A DNA stretch of 64,000 bases from Brugia malayi (GCF_000002995.4 NW_025062476.1:5383001-5447000), one strand, 5' to 3'. Positions 42,621 to 56,950 are shown, counted from the stretch's first letter. Made by a program: numbers and translations. Notes: a model not told the origin generated them from the letters alone.

Positions 42621-42678
42621 CATTCATTCATTCATTCATTCATTCATTCATTCATTCATTCATTCATTCATTCATTCC
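42621..42678. repeat. (CATT)n tetranucleotide microsatellite
   Basis: About 14 uninterrupted copies of CATT, read directly. Confidence 0.95.
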
Positions 42679-45600
42679 TTATTTAGTGTAATAGCTAAAA
42701 CTATTTTCATGCTAATATTTAATAGAACTGAAGACTAGCCAAGTCAGAACTAAAGTATATATATTGTGAATGATTAAATGAGAATGGACTCGGTGTCCCC
42801 CCAAAAATGTCATTTTGTCAACTGGCTTCTTCCACTTTATATCCGAAGGAAATGATGAATGCCATTTTTGTTTCCATCCAAATAAACCTATCACCTTAAT
42901 ACTCTGTGTCCATTTTAACTTATTACCTTTTCCGACACATCTGTTTGTGTATGTGTGTGTGTGTGTGTGTCTGTAATGCATGTACACACCCATAGTTACA
43001 CTACCACCACCACCACTACTACTACTAATTGTCATCTATCTTATGCATCCATTTAGTTGACTTTACTGGTTGTTTTCATTCTTTCTCATTTTCAACTTAC
43101 CAAAGATAAAACATACTTTACTATCAATAAATTATTATAACTTTTGCTTTCTCTCTTATTTATATGCTAATTTTTCTTTTTCAAAAAGTTTTTCAATTTA
43201 ATTTTTAATTAAAAATTTTTTTTTTTTATTCTTGTTTCAATTCTAATATAACATACATACACATCACTGAATAATAATAACGATATTATTATAACAATTA
43301 TAATAATAATAATAATATTGTTCATTAGTAATATCAATAATGACAATAATAATATAATAATGCTAATATTAACAATGAAATATCAATAGTGAAAACAATA
43401 ACAATAATTATAAATAATAATAGTAACAATGATTGATAATATGCTAATTTCATTTTCTCTTTCACCCTTTCTTTATTTTTTATTTTGCATTTTATTTCAT
43501 AAAAAAATTTTTCCAAAAAGTGTATGAAAATAGGTAATCAAATATAAATATGAAGTAAATTGAAAAAAAAAGAAAACTATTTTGTTATTTTAATATTATT
43601 TATGGGAATAATATTATAACTTTGCAACATTGAATGATTTCTTTTCTTTTTTCAGTAATTTCACAATTGAAAATAATTTATCGTACAATAAAAGATGTAC
43701 TATTGCTTGTTTTGTATACAATGTTTTGTTTACATTAATTTATTTTAAAATAAATTCAATAAAATAAATTTTATTAATGTTAAAGAATAGGAAAAGAAAA
43801 TAGAAATTATTTGAAGATTTCAATTAAGAATGTCAAAAGAATTAAAACTGATTGCTTTAAATTTATTTTAAAGTTTTCAAATGAAATACATAGCAGAAAT
43901 AGCAGAAAACATTTTTTTGTTTGTTTGCAGCAAAGAAACATTTATTAATTATCAATTTCAACTATCAAAACTTAGCAGTGCATTTAATGAATTGAATTAT
44001 GCATTTTTAAGAAGTTAATGATTTCCTTATCTGTAAGAAAAGTCGAATTAATTTGTTTTTTGTTTTTTTATTTAATTTTAATCGAAATTGAATTCTTTTC
44101 TTTAAATTTGTTTTTGTTATATTCTTCAGATTTTAATTATTTAAAGTTTAATTTTTTTAAATATAATCATCTTTTTTTACAATTGTATAATAATTCTAAT
44201 TTTTGAGATTTCTTATCAATTTGTCATTTATTAATTAATAATTAAACACAAAAAAATTTTTTTTTTTTTGCATAAAGAAGATTACAAAACTAAATTTTTT
44301 TTCGTTCTTACTTTTTTAAAATTCTTCAAATCACTTTTTATACTGCTTCATTTTCAAAGTCACTTTTAAATAAATTCGTATTGAATTATCAAATTCTATT
44401 TCATTAATTTCATAGTTGCATTTCGCTATACTCATTGAATTTATTAAGAAAGGAGAAAATTAAAAGTTGTTATTTGTTAAATAACTAATTAAAATATTAT
44501 CAGTCATTAACATTTTAATAAATATTTTCCAATACTTATCAGATGTTTTAATTCATTCATACTTTTTATCGAACATAAAATATTTTTGCAGTAATTTTAA
44601 AACGAAATGTTTTACTTCAGTGCCTGTTTAATGCAACTTGTTGAATTATTCTATTTAATTGAATATTTTGTTTTAAATTTCAGACAATTTGAAATTTTTT
44701 AGCCTAAGTAAATTAACACTTCATGATAAGCAAATAATTTATTCCATTCTTTTGCCTTTCTGTTTCCTCAAAAATTATTTATTGCCTTTTGAAGAAATAA
44801 TCATATTATTTAATTTCAATTTGAAATTTTCTATTTTAGACCTAAATTTAAATCAATAAAATATAGCAAAGAAAAAAAATTTCATTTGCTTTTTTCTTTT
44901 GTGCTTTGTTGAATCAAAAGAAATAAGACATTTGTTAAAAGCTTTAAAAAAATTTCGTATGTTAAATTTTCCAAATTACTTTATAGCAAGCAATAATGTA
45001 AGTTAGAAACTATTTATTTCTCAAGAGAGTCAATACTAACTCCAAAAGTATGAGTGCTATCAAATAAGATTAGGGTATTAAGAAATTGAATCATACTGCC
45101 TGAAATTTACAATCATCTAAATTTATTAGTATTTCTCAAAATTGTCAAAAAAAAAAATCTTTTGTTATAACTTTCATTTCTATAAATTTAAGTTTCAAAA
45201 AAAAGAAGAATTTTGAAAATTTAAACATTTATAATCTTTTTTTATATGCTTGTTTTTATTTATTTTTTAATCCAGCATTAATAACTTCTACTTACAATTC
45301 ATATATTTCTTATGTGAAATTTAAAAAAATTATTGTATATTTATCTAATGACTATTTAATTTGTTTTGTTTTTTGGTTCGAAAGCTCAAATAATCTTTTT
45401 AAGTTAATTTTAGCAAATTTTAATTTCCAATAAAACAAAACTAAATTTTCTCACAAATGATTTATTAAAAATTGCTTGTTCATTAACTATTTTATCATAT
45501 TTAACAAAATTTTTTTTTAAAAAAAAAAAGGAAAAAGAAAGGAAAACGATAGAAAATTGATAATGATCTATCGAAATTCCATATCATACATATATCTTTC

Positions 45601-46740
45601 GTTTTTTTTTTTTTTTTTTTCATTTCATTTCATGCATTTCTATTCCTTATCAATTCTTTTCTTTTTTCCCTTTTCTCAATTTTATAAAAAATTCTTGCGA
45701 AAATAAATTAAATAAAAAAAAATTTTTTTTTGGATTTTTATTCAAATATTATTGTATTTTAAGATGAAAATTTTTTTATTCAAAACTATTTATATTTTTT
45801 CTTTTTGTAAGGAATATTTGATATTTTCATAAAACAAAGAATGAAGGAAATGAAAATTTGAATGAATAAAATACATGATTTGATATTTTTTGGTGAATGT
45901 TAATTAAATTTATTTGAAATTACATTTTATCAGTAAATTTTCTTAGTATGTATAAAAGGAAATATAGTTGATCTTTTGATTTGTCACATCAGAAAAAACA
46001 TTTTACAGTAATGTATAAAGAAAATGGTATGAATTGATTTCTTTCGCTTTTTTTTTTTGAAATTTAAAAAAGTAAAAAGTTTGTTTTCCTTTCTTTGAAT
46101 TGTATTTTTATGATAATTAATATTAATTATTTGATATTTCATATTTATTTGAAAATATTTATTCATCCCTATTTTATTTCTTCAACAATTAATTCATCTT
46201 TAATGCATTCTTATAACCAACCTATCATTGTATGTTCACATTTAAAGGTCATCGGACCAATAAATGCATCTTATTGGTTTCTTTCATTTCATTTTGTTTG
46301 TTTACTTGTTTGTTTGTTTGTTCATTTGTTTGTTTACAAAAGAGAAGTAATGTGTGAAGAACAATTCATTAGTGTGAATATGAAAAAGTGACAAACAATT
46401 AAATGAAAGTAATAAATGAATGAATGAATGAATAAAGGAAAGGAATGAAAATAGGAGAAAGGTAAGATGGAAGTGAAGTATCAAATTAAGTAAACAATAA
46501 ATGATATCAGATTACCTTTAGCAAAATGGTGATTTGTTTTAATCGTTATTCTTTATAACATATTTCGCGTTCAATAAAATCATATTATTATTTCATTTCA
46601 TTTTTTTTTTTTTTTTTGAAAATTAAAAAATTATTTACAGTAGTAAATTTAAAAAATAAAATAATATTTTCAATAAAAAACGATAATTTAATGTTTAAAA
46701 AGTGGTGAAATACAATTTAGTCAAATGTTAAACAATATTT
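42679..46740. other. Gene desert, third part
   Basis: A GC-richer segment at about 42730-43050 includes CCCCCC, a (TG)n run near 42950 and ACC/ACT triplets. A 107-codon open frame there on the minus strand is driven by these repeats and is not convincing. (ATA/AAT)n-like sequence spans 43260-43440. GTTTGTTT-type repeats lie near 46290-46340. No exon is supported. Confidence 0.5.
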
Positions 46741-46985
46741 AAGATTGAGCCGTAGCCATTCAATCGATTAATTGAAATCGTTTAATAGAAATTAATTAAT
46801 ATTCGACAAATTTCAGTAAAAATTAATGCACGAAAATTTGCTCCCACTATTACTAATAATTAAGCCAATTCATTAATTCATGACATTTCATATTCAGTGA
46901 CCTATGATCTAAGAGAGGTATATAAATAGAGTGAGAGAGAGGGAAAGAGGAGAGAGGGAGAGAAGAAGAGAGAGAGAAAGAAGTC
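46741..46985 (+). promoter_or_regulatory. Candidate core promoter with TATA box and GAGA tract
   Basis: A GC-richer block holds the near-palindrome TTCAATCGATTAATTGAA (about 46757-46774) and several ATTA homeodomain-like words. GAGAGGTATATAAATAG (TATA-like, about 46914-46929) is followed at once by a GAGA/GGGA-rich run to 46980. The TATA context resembles GAGGTATAAAAG at 35025. No start codon with a good frame follows. Confidence 0.35.
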
Positions 46986-48355
46986 CTTGACTTATATAAT
47001 GAATTTTCTCAATAATTTATTATTCACTGTTAATCTATTAAAATATTAGCAAAAAAAAAATTTCCTTTCTTTTCTTTTCTTTGCTAAAAAATACTTTTGA
47101 ATTATTTTTATTTCATTTTTCTAAGTTATAATTTGAATTAAATTCTACTTTATACATTTTCATTTCAATTTTTTAAAACATAATTTGAACTGAATTTTAT
47201 TTAGTTCATCCATGGCATAATTTTGGATTATAAATTAACATTAAAAAGACATCAAAGAAATAAGAAAATAAAATATAAAATATATATATGCAATGAAACT
47301 CATCTTTTAACAAATTAAAGATTTTGTTTTTTAATATTTAATTTATTCAAATTCAATTTCATTTTATTTCTTTTTTCTTCTTTCGTTTTTTCTCCCTCTT
47401 TTTCCTTCTCTCTCTTCATTTTCTCTATCAGTTTATTTTCCTATTTACTCGTGCTATTTTTTATAAGTCTTCTAATTTTTTTTTATTTTTTTCTTTTCTT
47501 TTCATTTTTTCTCTTCTTTTTTTGTCAAACAAATTCACCCGATGTCAGCTCATTCAATTCTTTTTTAACCGATTATCTTCTCTTTTACCGCCATCTCTTT
47601 GAAATCAACATTGGAACAATTTCCAAATAAAATGACATTGATGAAATCTATCTGTTAAATTCTTTTACTTCTTTCGTTTGCTTCTCTCTCTCTCTCCCTC
47701 TTTCTCTCTCTCCTTCCTCTTCTTTCTATTTTTATATTTGTTTCATCTTTTTTCTCTTTCATCGATTTAAATTTTTAGTTGTTTATTTGATTTTTTCTCA
47801 AAAACTAATATAAAATTTAAATGTTTTATCTTTAATTTTTAAATTTCTGCATTTCAAATTGATAAATTAGTTTTAATTTTATATTGCCACTATAAATATA
47901 TGAAATAATATAAAATAATCGCTTTATAAAATAAAAAATAATTATAAAATAATCGGTTCATGTACATGATCACTTTTTTTTTCTTTGAACATTCTATACA
48001 ATTAAAATAATTAAATTGCAATTTGTAATCATTTTAATTAAATTGATAATATCCATATCATATAGACAATAATAAAATTTTCTATCCATTTTAATCTTTA
48101 AATAGTTCAAACTTAATTGAATTCTTAATTTTAATTTCTTATTATATGCACAAGAGTGACTCATCAGTTAAATTAAATTTTGTCAGTGAATGATAAATAG
48201 ATATTTTTGATCAAATTTTCATTTAAAAATTTTGAAAAAAATTTCTTTTTCACTAATATATTAAAAATTATAAAAAAAAAACAAAAAAGAAAGAGAAAAT
48301 TGTATTTGATAATAATAAAATTTATTTATTTGACTGCATATTCTAATATTATTGA
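46986..48355. other. Gene desert, fourth part
   Basis: Strong pyrimidine bias on the plus strand between 47360 and 47760, with several CT-repeat tracts. The remainder is AT-rich. No exon seen. Confidence 0.5.
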
Positions 48356-48690
48356 AACTGACAACTGAGCTATGATATGAAGAGCTAAAGTGTTTGTGAG
48401 ATTGACGTGTTAAGTTTCACACCTCAAAGCGTTTCAAATTTAAACTTTCTCTGATTGATGATAGTTAATGATCGATGATTAATGGTCATATAGTTGTGAC
48501 CAGTCTAGAATTACCTCCCATCTATCGTCCACCATCACTAACTACCATTTTCATCTTTCGATGTGTAACAGCGAACAGTTAATTCTATCTAAGCAGAACA
48601 GGAAGGAAGGAGAAGAGATGGCGGTGAAAGGCGCTTAATTGAAACTGTCCAATAAGCTCGGCAAATATTTCATTCCTTCTAGCATTTATT
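48356..48690. promoter_or_regulatory. GC-richer island with transcription-factor-like sites
   Basis: About 330 bases of complex sequence in an AT-rich desert. It includes TTTCACACCT (T-box half-site-like, near 48415), TGATTGATGAT and AATGATCGATGATTAATGG (PBX/HOX-like), an inverted pair TGGTCA/TGACCA (48483-48502) and GGCGGTGAAAGGCGC (E2F-like). No open frame runs through it. The complexity suggests a conserved enhancer, but conservation cannot be tested here. Confidence 0.35.
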
Positions 48691-51230
48691 TCACATTGTA
48701 GACTAGTAATTACAATTAATTTTTAGTTTTTTTTTTTTTTAATGTAATGATTAAAATTAGATGACCAAATAGTTAAGTTTGTTCGTTAGCAACAATAATT
48801 ATTTATTTAAATAATAATGATGTATTTTTAAAATTCTTATAATAGCTAATAAATGTGTAATCGTTCTTTTTATATTATATTATTTAAGAAATTAAATAAT
48901 TTTTGATATATGTAAAGAAAATGTATGTAATCTTTTTTCTTTTTTATTATTTAACATTTGTCTCATAAAAAGTTATATATTTCTTTTTCTTTTCTCATTA
49001 TTGAACATTTGTCTCTTGTCACAAGTAAATACACACTATAAGTGATAATTTTGCGAGAAAAGGCAATATTTTAAGAATTGAGACTGAATATGTATCAAAA
49101 ACTGTTGAATTCCTTCCACATTTTAAAGTTATTTCTTCTTATATATTATAAATTTTATGCAATTTTGGTCACACTTTATGATTCTTAAAGCTCTTCAGTT
49201 TTGTAAAATTCTATTTGTCGTCTACAAATGTTACTGTTGGAACTGGTCTTCAATGTGATGTATGCCTGACAAATAAATGTAAATGTACTCAAATTTAATT
49301 CCTTTCAAAATTTTATCCTTTTCAAGTGAAAAATCCTTCAATACATTTGTTACATACATTGAATGAAAGATACGCTTTCAAACTATTTAGTATTGTAAAT
49401 TTTTAAATACATTGTAATGAATACAGTAGGAATGCATAAATGATGTATTTGTACGTTGAATTATACATGATATATTGATGAAACAAATAAATCCTAAAAA
49501 ATTATTATCATTCATAGCATGAAAGAAAATGATTTTTTATTCAAACTTGAATTTGGATAAGGAATTTAAGCAAACTTTTGAAGTCTGCGTGAATTAATTT
49601 ATAAATTTGTGTTACCAATTATAAAGTTCTCTCAGATTTTGTTTTATATTTAATTATTTAACATCATTTGTGAACATAATTAGATGACGAGTTAAAATAC
49701 AATTTAACGAAAGAGTGAATTTAGCATTGGATGAGAGAGGCAGCATCAACTGTTTTCAATTAGATTTTGTTTTACTGTTAAAACTTGGGATTAAACTTAT
49801 CTTTTGCAAAATAAACTTCTAACCTTTTACATATTACTTTGTTAATTTAATATTTGAAGAAATTTTCATCATCTACCGTATTTAATTCTATTTGCACAAG
49901 ATTTCTTGTATTACTGTATTCACTTCTACCTAAGGAAAAATTTTTTTTCTATTATTTGTCCATGTATTAGATCTGAATGCTTCTTATTTGACAGTACTTA
50001 TTTTTGTATGTGAAAAATTTTCGTTAACCGTACAGTATTTACATGTATTTAGGAGATTGTACGGTATTCACATACCGTATCTTTTCGCATTTCATTTAAT
50101 TCGAATGTTTGTTTCAAGAAGCCATTTGAACATTTCGTCTCATAAAAATTTCCATTTGAAAAAACTTTTCACGAAAGAAAGTATTCTTTATCTTTGTAAC
50201 AATTTTTCGTAAAGTTATTTTCGTAAAAAAAGAAACAAAAAAAATCAAAAATTTCTCCCTCTTTTCTATAATGTGGTTTTTTTCCTTTTTTTTTTAATTT
50301 GAAATTTCCTTTTCTTCTATTCTCTGTTCATCTTCTCATTTCTTTTTTTATTTAAAAAAAGCAAAAGAATACAACTCACTCAAAGATTTCCTACCAATTT
50401 CATTCAGTAGTGGATAGCTTTTAATAACTTCATATGCTTAAAAGAGAAAGAAGGGGTGTGCGGAAGAATTGTGGAGAAAAAAAAAAAGAAAAGATAATTC
50501 AACAAAAACTCATAAAAATTTCAACGAGAAATATTGAAAAATGAAAGATTGAGTTGATGAGAAGGAAAGCGAAAAAGTGGGAAAAAGAAAGTGAGATTGA
50601 TTGAAATGTAGTAAAGACATTATATTGGTTCTCGAGAAAATGGACAGCTTTTTGTATGGATTAATTGGTCACAGAGGAGAATGAATGAATAAATGGCAGA
50701 TGTTTCTAATTTTGTTAACTAACGAATTTGCGCTATTTTTACTTATTTTCATTCCTAAAAATTTGATGAAAGAAAAAAAAAGTGAACAGAAAAGAGAAAA
50801 AAGTGGAACGATGATTGATTGATATGAATTGAGACTTTCAACATTTATTGCTGTCAAAATTTAACCAGTTGAAATTTAAAATATGTAAATTCTTAACGGA
50901 TGCATTAGCAATATTTTTGTTGGATATTTTTGAAATTTAATAATACTTATGAAATAAAATTTTTTATTTAATCTTACAAAAGAGCTTTGAACGGATTGAA
51001 ATAATTCGTTTCTTCCTCACAAATTTTTGTAAAACTTCACTAAAAAGGATCAAAAATTGTGGCAACTTAATTTTGTCTATTCAAATAATCGAAATGTTGT
51101 AGATAAGTTTTCATGGACAACAAAGATGTTTTTTTGTTTTCTTTTTTAATTTGATTGCAATGAAAATTGATTGAAGATTATAAGTTTTTTGTGGAAATAA
51201 AATATTCCATATGATTTCTTAGATTTTGAC
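48691..51230. other. Gene desert, fifth part
   Basis: AT-rich with no exon I can support. An open frame at 49988-50212 begins at TTG and has no family features. Confidence 0.5.
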
Positions 51231-51560
51231 CTTAGAATGATCCGATTTGATAGTTGTTGAACTATGTGAAATGTGAAATTTGACCAGCTGTGCATATACG
51301 ATGTTTATAGCATATGTGAAGGATATTCGTGATCATAATCATAACAATGGCACTGACCAATAATCTCACCCTAAACATTGTCTGATGACCTTACTACTTC
51401 TATGGTCACAACTAATGGAAATTTTGCCTTTGGCCGCAAAATAATCATATATACTACGTTACCGACCATAATATTAGTCATAGTTTAAATATTAGTCATA
51501 ATTTAGATATTCATCAAATTTCACCGAGAATGACACCGAGAGCACTTGCTGCTGTACAAA
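51231..51560. other. GC-richer island, possibly regulatory
   Basis: Complex sequence with little homopolymer. It includes TGACCAAT, TTTGGCCGC and a repeated word TATTAGTCATA/ATTAGTCATAA (about 51472 and 51490). No frame is open across it. A (GAT)n-rich stretch follows at 51770-51950. Confidence 0.3.
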
Positions 51561-53644
51561 ATTGAAATTTTAACTACTAATATTTGGTAAATGTAATTTT
51601 AGCGTATATCTTTGTCAAACTTTCATTGATTAAGCAAATGTAACTTTTATCTGTTTTTATTGTGACTTTTGATAACAATCATAAAATTAAAATAGCAGTT
51701 TAATTATAATAGCAACAAACTTTGACAAGTGATAGTAGTAAAGTTAACAAACAAACTGCAATACCAAAATTAAATGATGGTGATGATAACAAAGTTGATG
51801 ATAATGTTGATAGCAAACACGATGTGATAATGATGTTATCCTAATTATTAGCAGTAATAAATGAGAAAATTATAATGATTGCAAATTCAATTATTAATGA
51901 TAGTATAAAAAGGATGATGATAGTGATGATGGTGGTGATGATGATAGTTACTGTAGTAATGAAATTCGACACTTCGACAAGTATGGAAATGAATATTTGA
52001 TATGAATTCTAATATTAGCAGTGGGTTATATACGGTAATAAAGAAAATGAAAATTTCATCAACGAAAATTTTTTTTATTATTGAGAAGTTTTAAAGAAAC
52101 TTTTTTCGTCGCAATGTAATAATATCAACCATTTTGACACTGTAAACATTTTAATCTCCAATATGACAGAATAGAAAGTTATCATATCAGTTTATCTCTC
52201 TGCGTTATCTTTTTCAAATTAAATTTTTTATTTCTTTTTCTTCTCTGCTACACATTTATTTTAGCTCATTTATTCATAATTTGTTATCAAAGTGTTAATT
52301 TTTTTTTTCTCCCATTTCTATAATCTCAAAACCTTTGCTTTTTTGTTTGGTTTTTTTACTAAGTTTTTTTTTTCCTTTTTGAGAACAAATAGAATTTGAT
52401 ATTTGTAAATTATTTTTGATGAAGGTAAACAGAATGAAAGTAGAAGATGCCAGTGAGTTTATCACTTCTGCAATATAATTTTTATTGTGTAGGAATTTCA
52501 TTGTTTAGCTATTCGACTGCAAAACTATGATTTTAGCTAATCAAAAGTTTTTGATATTTGTAGAAGAAAAATTTGTATTCCGATAAGAAAATCTTATCAT
52601 TTATAACTATGCTTTTCGAATTTTCACCTCTTTTTTTGTTCTAATTATTATAAATTTGAAATTTATTTAATTTTGGAAGTGTCAAATCAAATAATTCTTA
52701 CATATATATGTATATATATTGATTTCTTGACGATTTCCAAGAAAAAAAAAACAATTTGCAAAATGAAATTTAAATGGAAGAATTTGAAAACTAAGAAAAA
52801 GGGAAAAAATTGTAATTCTTTGCAATTTTTAAGAAGTCAAAAGGTAGCGATTTGTTAATTTTTCACTTACTTTCTGGATGATAGCTACTTATATGTGAAA
52901 TTTCAACATTACATTTTCTGAATAATATTCTTCGCTTTTTTTTTTTTGTCAATTATTTATCAGTCCATTGCTGCTTCATTTCATTGCCAATTCATTCAAA
53001 AGTGGCACTCATTTAAACTAAACGTAATTTTGAAATTATAATATCACTTTTGAAGCATTTCACTGCATTTATTGACTTTCAACAATCCATTGAAATACTA
53101 TTTGTGAATATGAAATGAATATCATTACCAAATAGAATATAAATAAATAATTAATCATTTAAAAGATAAACGTAATTTGTGTAATCTTTAAATTTATTAT
53201 AAACTTTTTTTTTTTCATTATAATCAAATTTAAACAAATATTGTTAAGAATTTTATAATTTTTCTGTGTATTTTAAGTACAAATCTGTTTACTGCAAAGT
53301 ATTTGTTAGCTAAATAAATGCTAATAACATTATAGCCGAATGATTATTAGGAAGATAATATCATTTTCAATTAATCTGAAAAATTTTTCAAAATTTTTAT
53401 TTAACTTATTTGACAAATAACGATGCAAAAATAGATTAAAATGTTTAAAAATTCATTAACATATTTTTGCATAAATAATTGAAATCAATCTTAAAAGCAA
53501 CTAAAATACAATGAATAAATAAGTGTAGGAGAAAAAAAAAACATATTTAAAAAAAATTGTCAATTTGTTTTAAGGATGAATATTTTTTCAAAAAAAAAAG
53601 AACAAAATAGAAATTTTCATTTACATAAGCACCATTTCATCTAT
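51561..53644. other. Gene desert, sixth part
   Basis: Apart from GAT/ATG-type triplet repeats at 51770-51950, it is plain AT-rich DNA without exons. Confidence 0.5.
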
Positions 53645-53850
53645 AAGGAATTGTATACTTGAATTAATAATCGTATAGAAGTATATAACTAAATTAATAA
53701 TTGTATATAAGAAATTGTGTATTTGAATTAATGACTTTTATGGAAGAAAACAGATATTTGAGTTAATAATCGTATGGAGCAAATAATATATCTGAATTTA
53801 GTAATTATGTAGGAGAAATTATATAATTGAATTAGTAATTCTATAGAAGG
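53645..53850. repeat. Diverged 34-bp tandem repeat, about six copies
   Basis: Six head-to-tail copies share the pattern AAGAAATTGTATATTTGAAT followed by TAATAATCGTATAG, with 70-85% agreement by eye. The strong divergence points to an old array. Confidence 0.8.
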
Positions 53851-56735
53851 AATTTTATCAAATAAATAATTTAATTATTGTTTGCAAATATTTCAATTAT
53901 GTTTATTGCAAATTGTTTAAGAAAAAAAGAAACAAATTTTAAATTAAAAAGAAACTTCTTTACAAATATTATTGTCCATATTTTTGTTAGTTACATAAAT
54001 ACATAATACTGTTATTTACACAATTATTGATAATTATTTATTTTTTCGAATTTTTTCTTTTTAATTATTTTTAAAATTTTAAACTGAAATTGGAATATGT
54101 CTATGTGCATAAATATATACATATAGCTACCCTTTTGAATTTATTACAAAAATGTCATAAGTTTGATAATAAATAATGGCGCAACTGTCTGAGCAATTGA
54201 CTGACTGATCGGTTCAAATTTTTTCTTCGCTTCATTTTCTTCGTTTTTTTTTCTTTTTTTACACCTCTTAGTTCGTTCGAAGCAAATTTTTCTGCGCATA
54301 TTCCAAGTGAAATCTTCCAGTGAATCATTTTATTCTTTTAGCCTTAATTTTTTACTTTTAATTTATGCACTTGTATAGTTTGCATTTTTTAAAGAGATAT
54401 TCTCAAATTTGTGGTAAAAATTAACTATAATATTAGTAAATGATATTAAAACATGAACGAATCACTTAACAATTAGAAGTAATAATTTTAGACAAATTTC
54501 ATTAAAACAATTTTTTAATTTAATTTAATAACTTTAAAAAAAAATTCAAAAAATGATATTTTATTATTACTGATTTCAACAAATTCTATTTGCCTACATT
54601 TAAATATTATTATATATTTCATAATGCCAACATACTGCATATCTATCTGAATACATTTTAATTTCTAAAATTTAATTTCATATACCAAATTTTTGATTTT
54701 TTATTTATCTGATAAAAAAAACAAATTTTGACGCATTTTTCAATTAATCTTAATGCCATCTGTTGCTACATTTTCTAATCTATAAATCTTAAAGATTATA
54801 AAAATAAAAAAAAATATCTTTTTAACTTAATTTTTCATCCATCTTACTATTATTATTAACTATTATATCATTATTCTTGTTCTTATTATAATTACAATTA
54901 TTACTACTATTATTAAATTATCATCATTATCTAACTTATTGTGCATTTCTACGGATGATTTTCAGAAAAATAAATAGCAATTTTAGCTTTTCTAAATACC
55001 TTTTTCTTAATTGCTCTACCATATGATTTATTAATAACTGGGCATTCTGCAATTTTTAAATTTGAAAAAAAAAAAGATATTATTTTTAACTAATCGTTAA
55101 TTCATTAAAAAAATTGAAAATATTTTTTGTATCCATTAAATAAATGAAATTATTAAATTATTTTAGCAATACTTTCATCCATTTACCTAATCAATCAATC
55201 ATGCAGTATGATCATGAAAAAATTTTGCGCCTTTTTTTTTCAATTATTTAATTTAATATCATTCATTTGTTTCAGATAATTTATTTATTTTATTTAATTC
55301 TAATTATTTTACTTCACATTTGTTTCATTTAATTTAGATAATTAATTATTTATTAATCGTATATGACGAAAAGAAGTAAGAAAAACGACATTTATTAGAC
55401 AGAAAAATTGCAATGTTAATGTAAGATTATTTATGTTTTTTTTCAAACAATTCAAAATTTGAATTCAAAATTTATCTGTCATTTCTTTTTTTTCTGTTTT
55501 TTTAAAATACAATTTTCTGTGCAAATAATCAATTAGTAAATTTTATAGCATGCAAATATGACAGTACGGCATTTTTTAATAATTCAAATTTCATGATTAT
55601 TTCTAATTTCATTAGAAATAATTATGATTAAAAAAATAATTATTTCTAGATTTTTTAATTAAAATTTTAGGTAATTTTGAAGTTTTAATATGTTCAGCAT
55701 ATTTCAGTATCTGTTGGTCATCTCACCTTCGCGCAATTGTCTCCGTTATATTTTTTTATCCATTTTTTGCTTCATTTCTTTCCTATATCCATAATGCTTT
55801 TTTAATTTGGAATTAAAAATGATATTTTGAGTTTAATTCTCATATTAATTTATTTCTATCTTTTAATCATTCAAACTTTCTAAATGTCAAAGGAATGTTT
55901 TAAACACTTTTAATGTTAAAATTTCAACGAAATCTTAGATATTCGTTTTTGATTTTTTAACATTTAAAAAACCTGAAATGTTAATATTTTAAAGAATTTT
56001 GACAAACTTTTCAATTTAAATGACAATCAGTTTAGAAGGAAGATAATATAAATGTGCATTTTTCGTGTATCAAAATACCTTATCATTCACTTTATCATAA
56101 TCATTAACTATCAGTGTTTAATAAAGGCATCATAACATTAATAAATTTGATAATATTTGTTAGATTGTTTAAATTAAAAAAAAAAAAAAAAGACATAGTA
56201 ACATTTTTCATTCATGAAATGTATGTGCAACATTTTAGTATTTGATTTTGCACTGATAAGAATAAAAAAATTGATCACAATTTGAAAGACGTGAAAAATT
56301 TTTCGGACTTCTATAAAGAAAATAAGCGAGTGCGCTTTTTGATTAATTGCGCCTTATTTTTTTCATTTAACCAAATTGCAAGAAAAAAGTTGTATACATA
56401 CATAGAGTAGTAGAAATTGAGAAGTAGACTTAAAATGTTTAACATTATTTAAATGTTAAGAAAGAGACGAGGCAACTGTTTTCCATTTTCATCTCATCTT
56501 CGAAACTGATCACAATTTTCTATCAAATTCAGATTTAGCAATTTGATAAGCATCCATTGCGGCGTCTTTTTTATTATCAAAAAGAAAAAAAAAATCTTTT
56601 TTTTCAACCTTTCCTTCTTTTCACTCCTTCCTATTATTTATTCATTTTTCGTTTTCATTATTTTCCAAGAAAATTTTGTTGTATCATTTTGAAATTGAAT
56701 GAAAACAAACTTTTTTCTTGTTTGTTTGTTTTGTT
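53851..56735. other. Gene desert, seventh part
   Basis: AT-rich. ATT/ATC triplet sequence occurs near 54845-54930, and a GC-richer patch with GCGAGTGCGC lies near 56325. No exon seen. Confidence 0.5.
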
Positions 56736-56950
56736 TGTTTAATTTATATAATTTGCATAAATGATTATTTTTTTAAAATTTAATCTTTAAGTTTTCGTCT
56801 GCTTTATTTTTGGTCTATTTAGTTGATAGAATTTGCATAAATGATTATTTTTTAAAATATTAATCTTTAAGTTTTCCCTTTTCCTTTTAGTTTGCTTAGT
56901 TGATAAAATTTGCATGAATGATTATTTTCTAGAATTTTTATCTTTACATT
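56736..56950. repeat. Diverged ~80-bp tandem repeat, three copies
   Basis: The word ATTTGCATAAATGATTATTT recurs at about 56751, 56831 and 56908 (the last with one change). Each copy is followed by AATCTTTAAGTTTT-like sequence and preceded by AGTTGATA in the later copies. Confidence 0.8.

Noticed and set aside
42712..43035. 107-codon minus-strand frame with Ser/Gly and His-Thr repeats
   Set aside because: Driven by CCA/CTA and TG repeats; no domain and no codon-like composition beyond the repeats.
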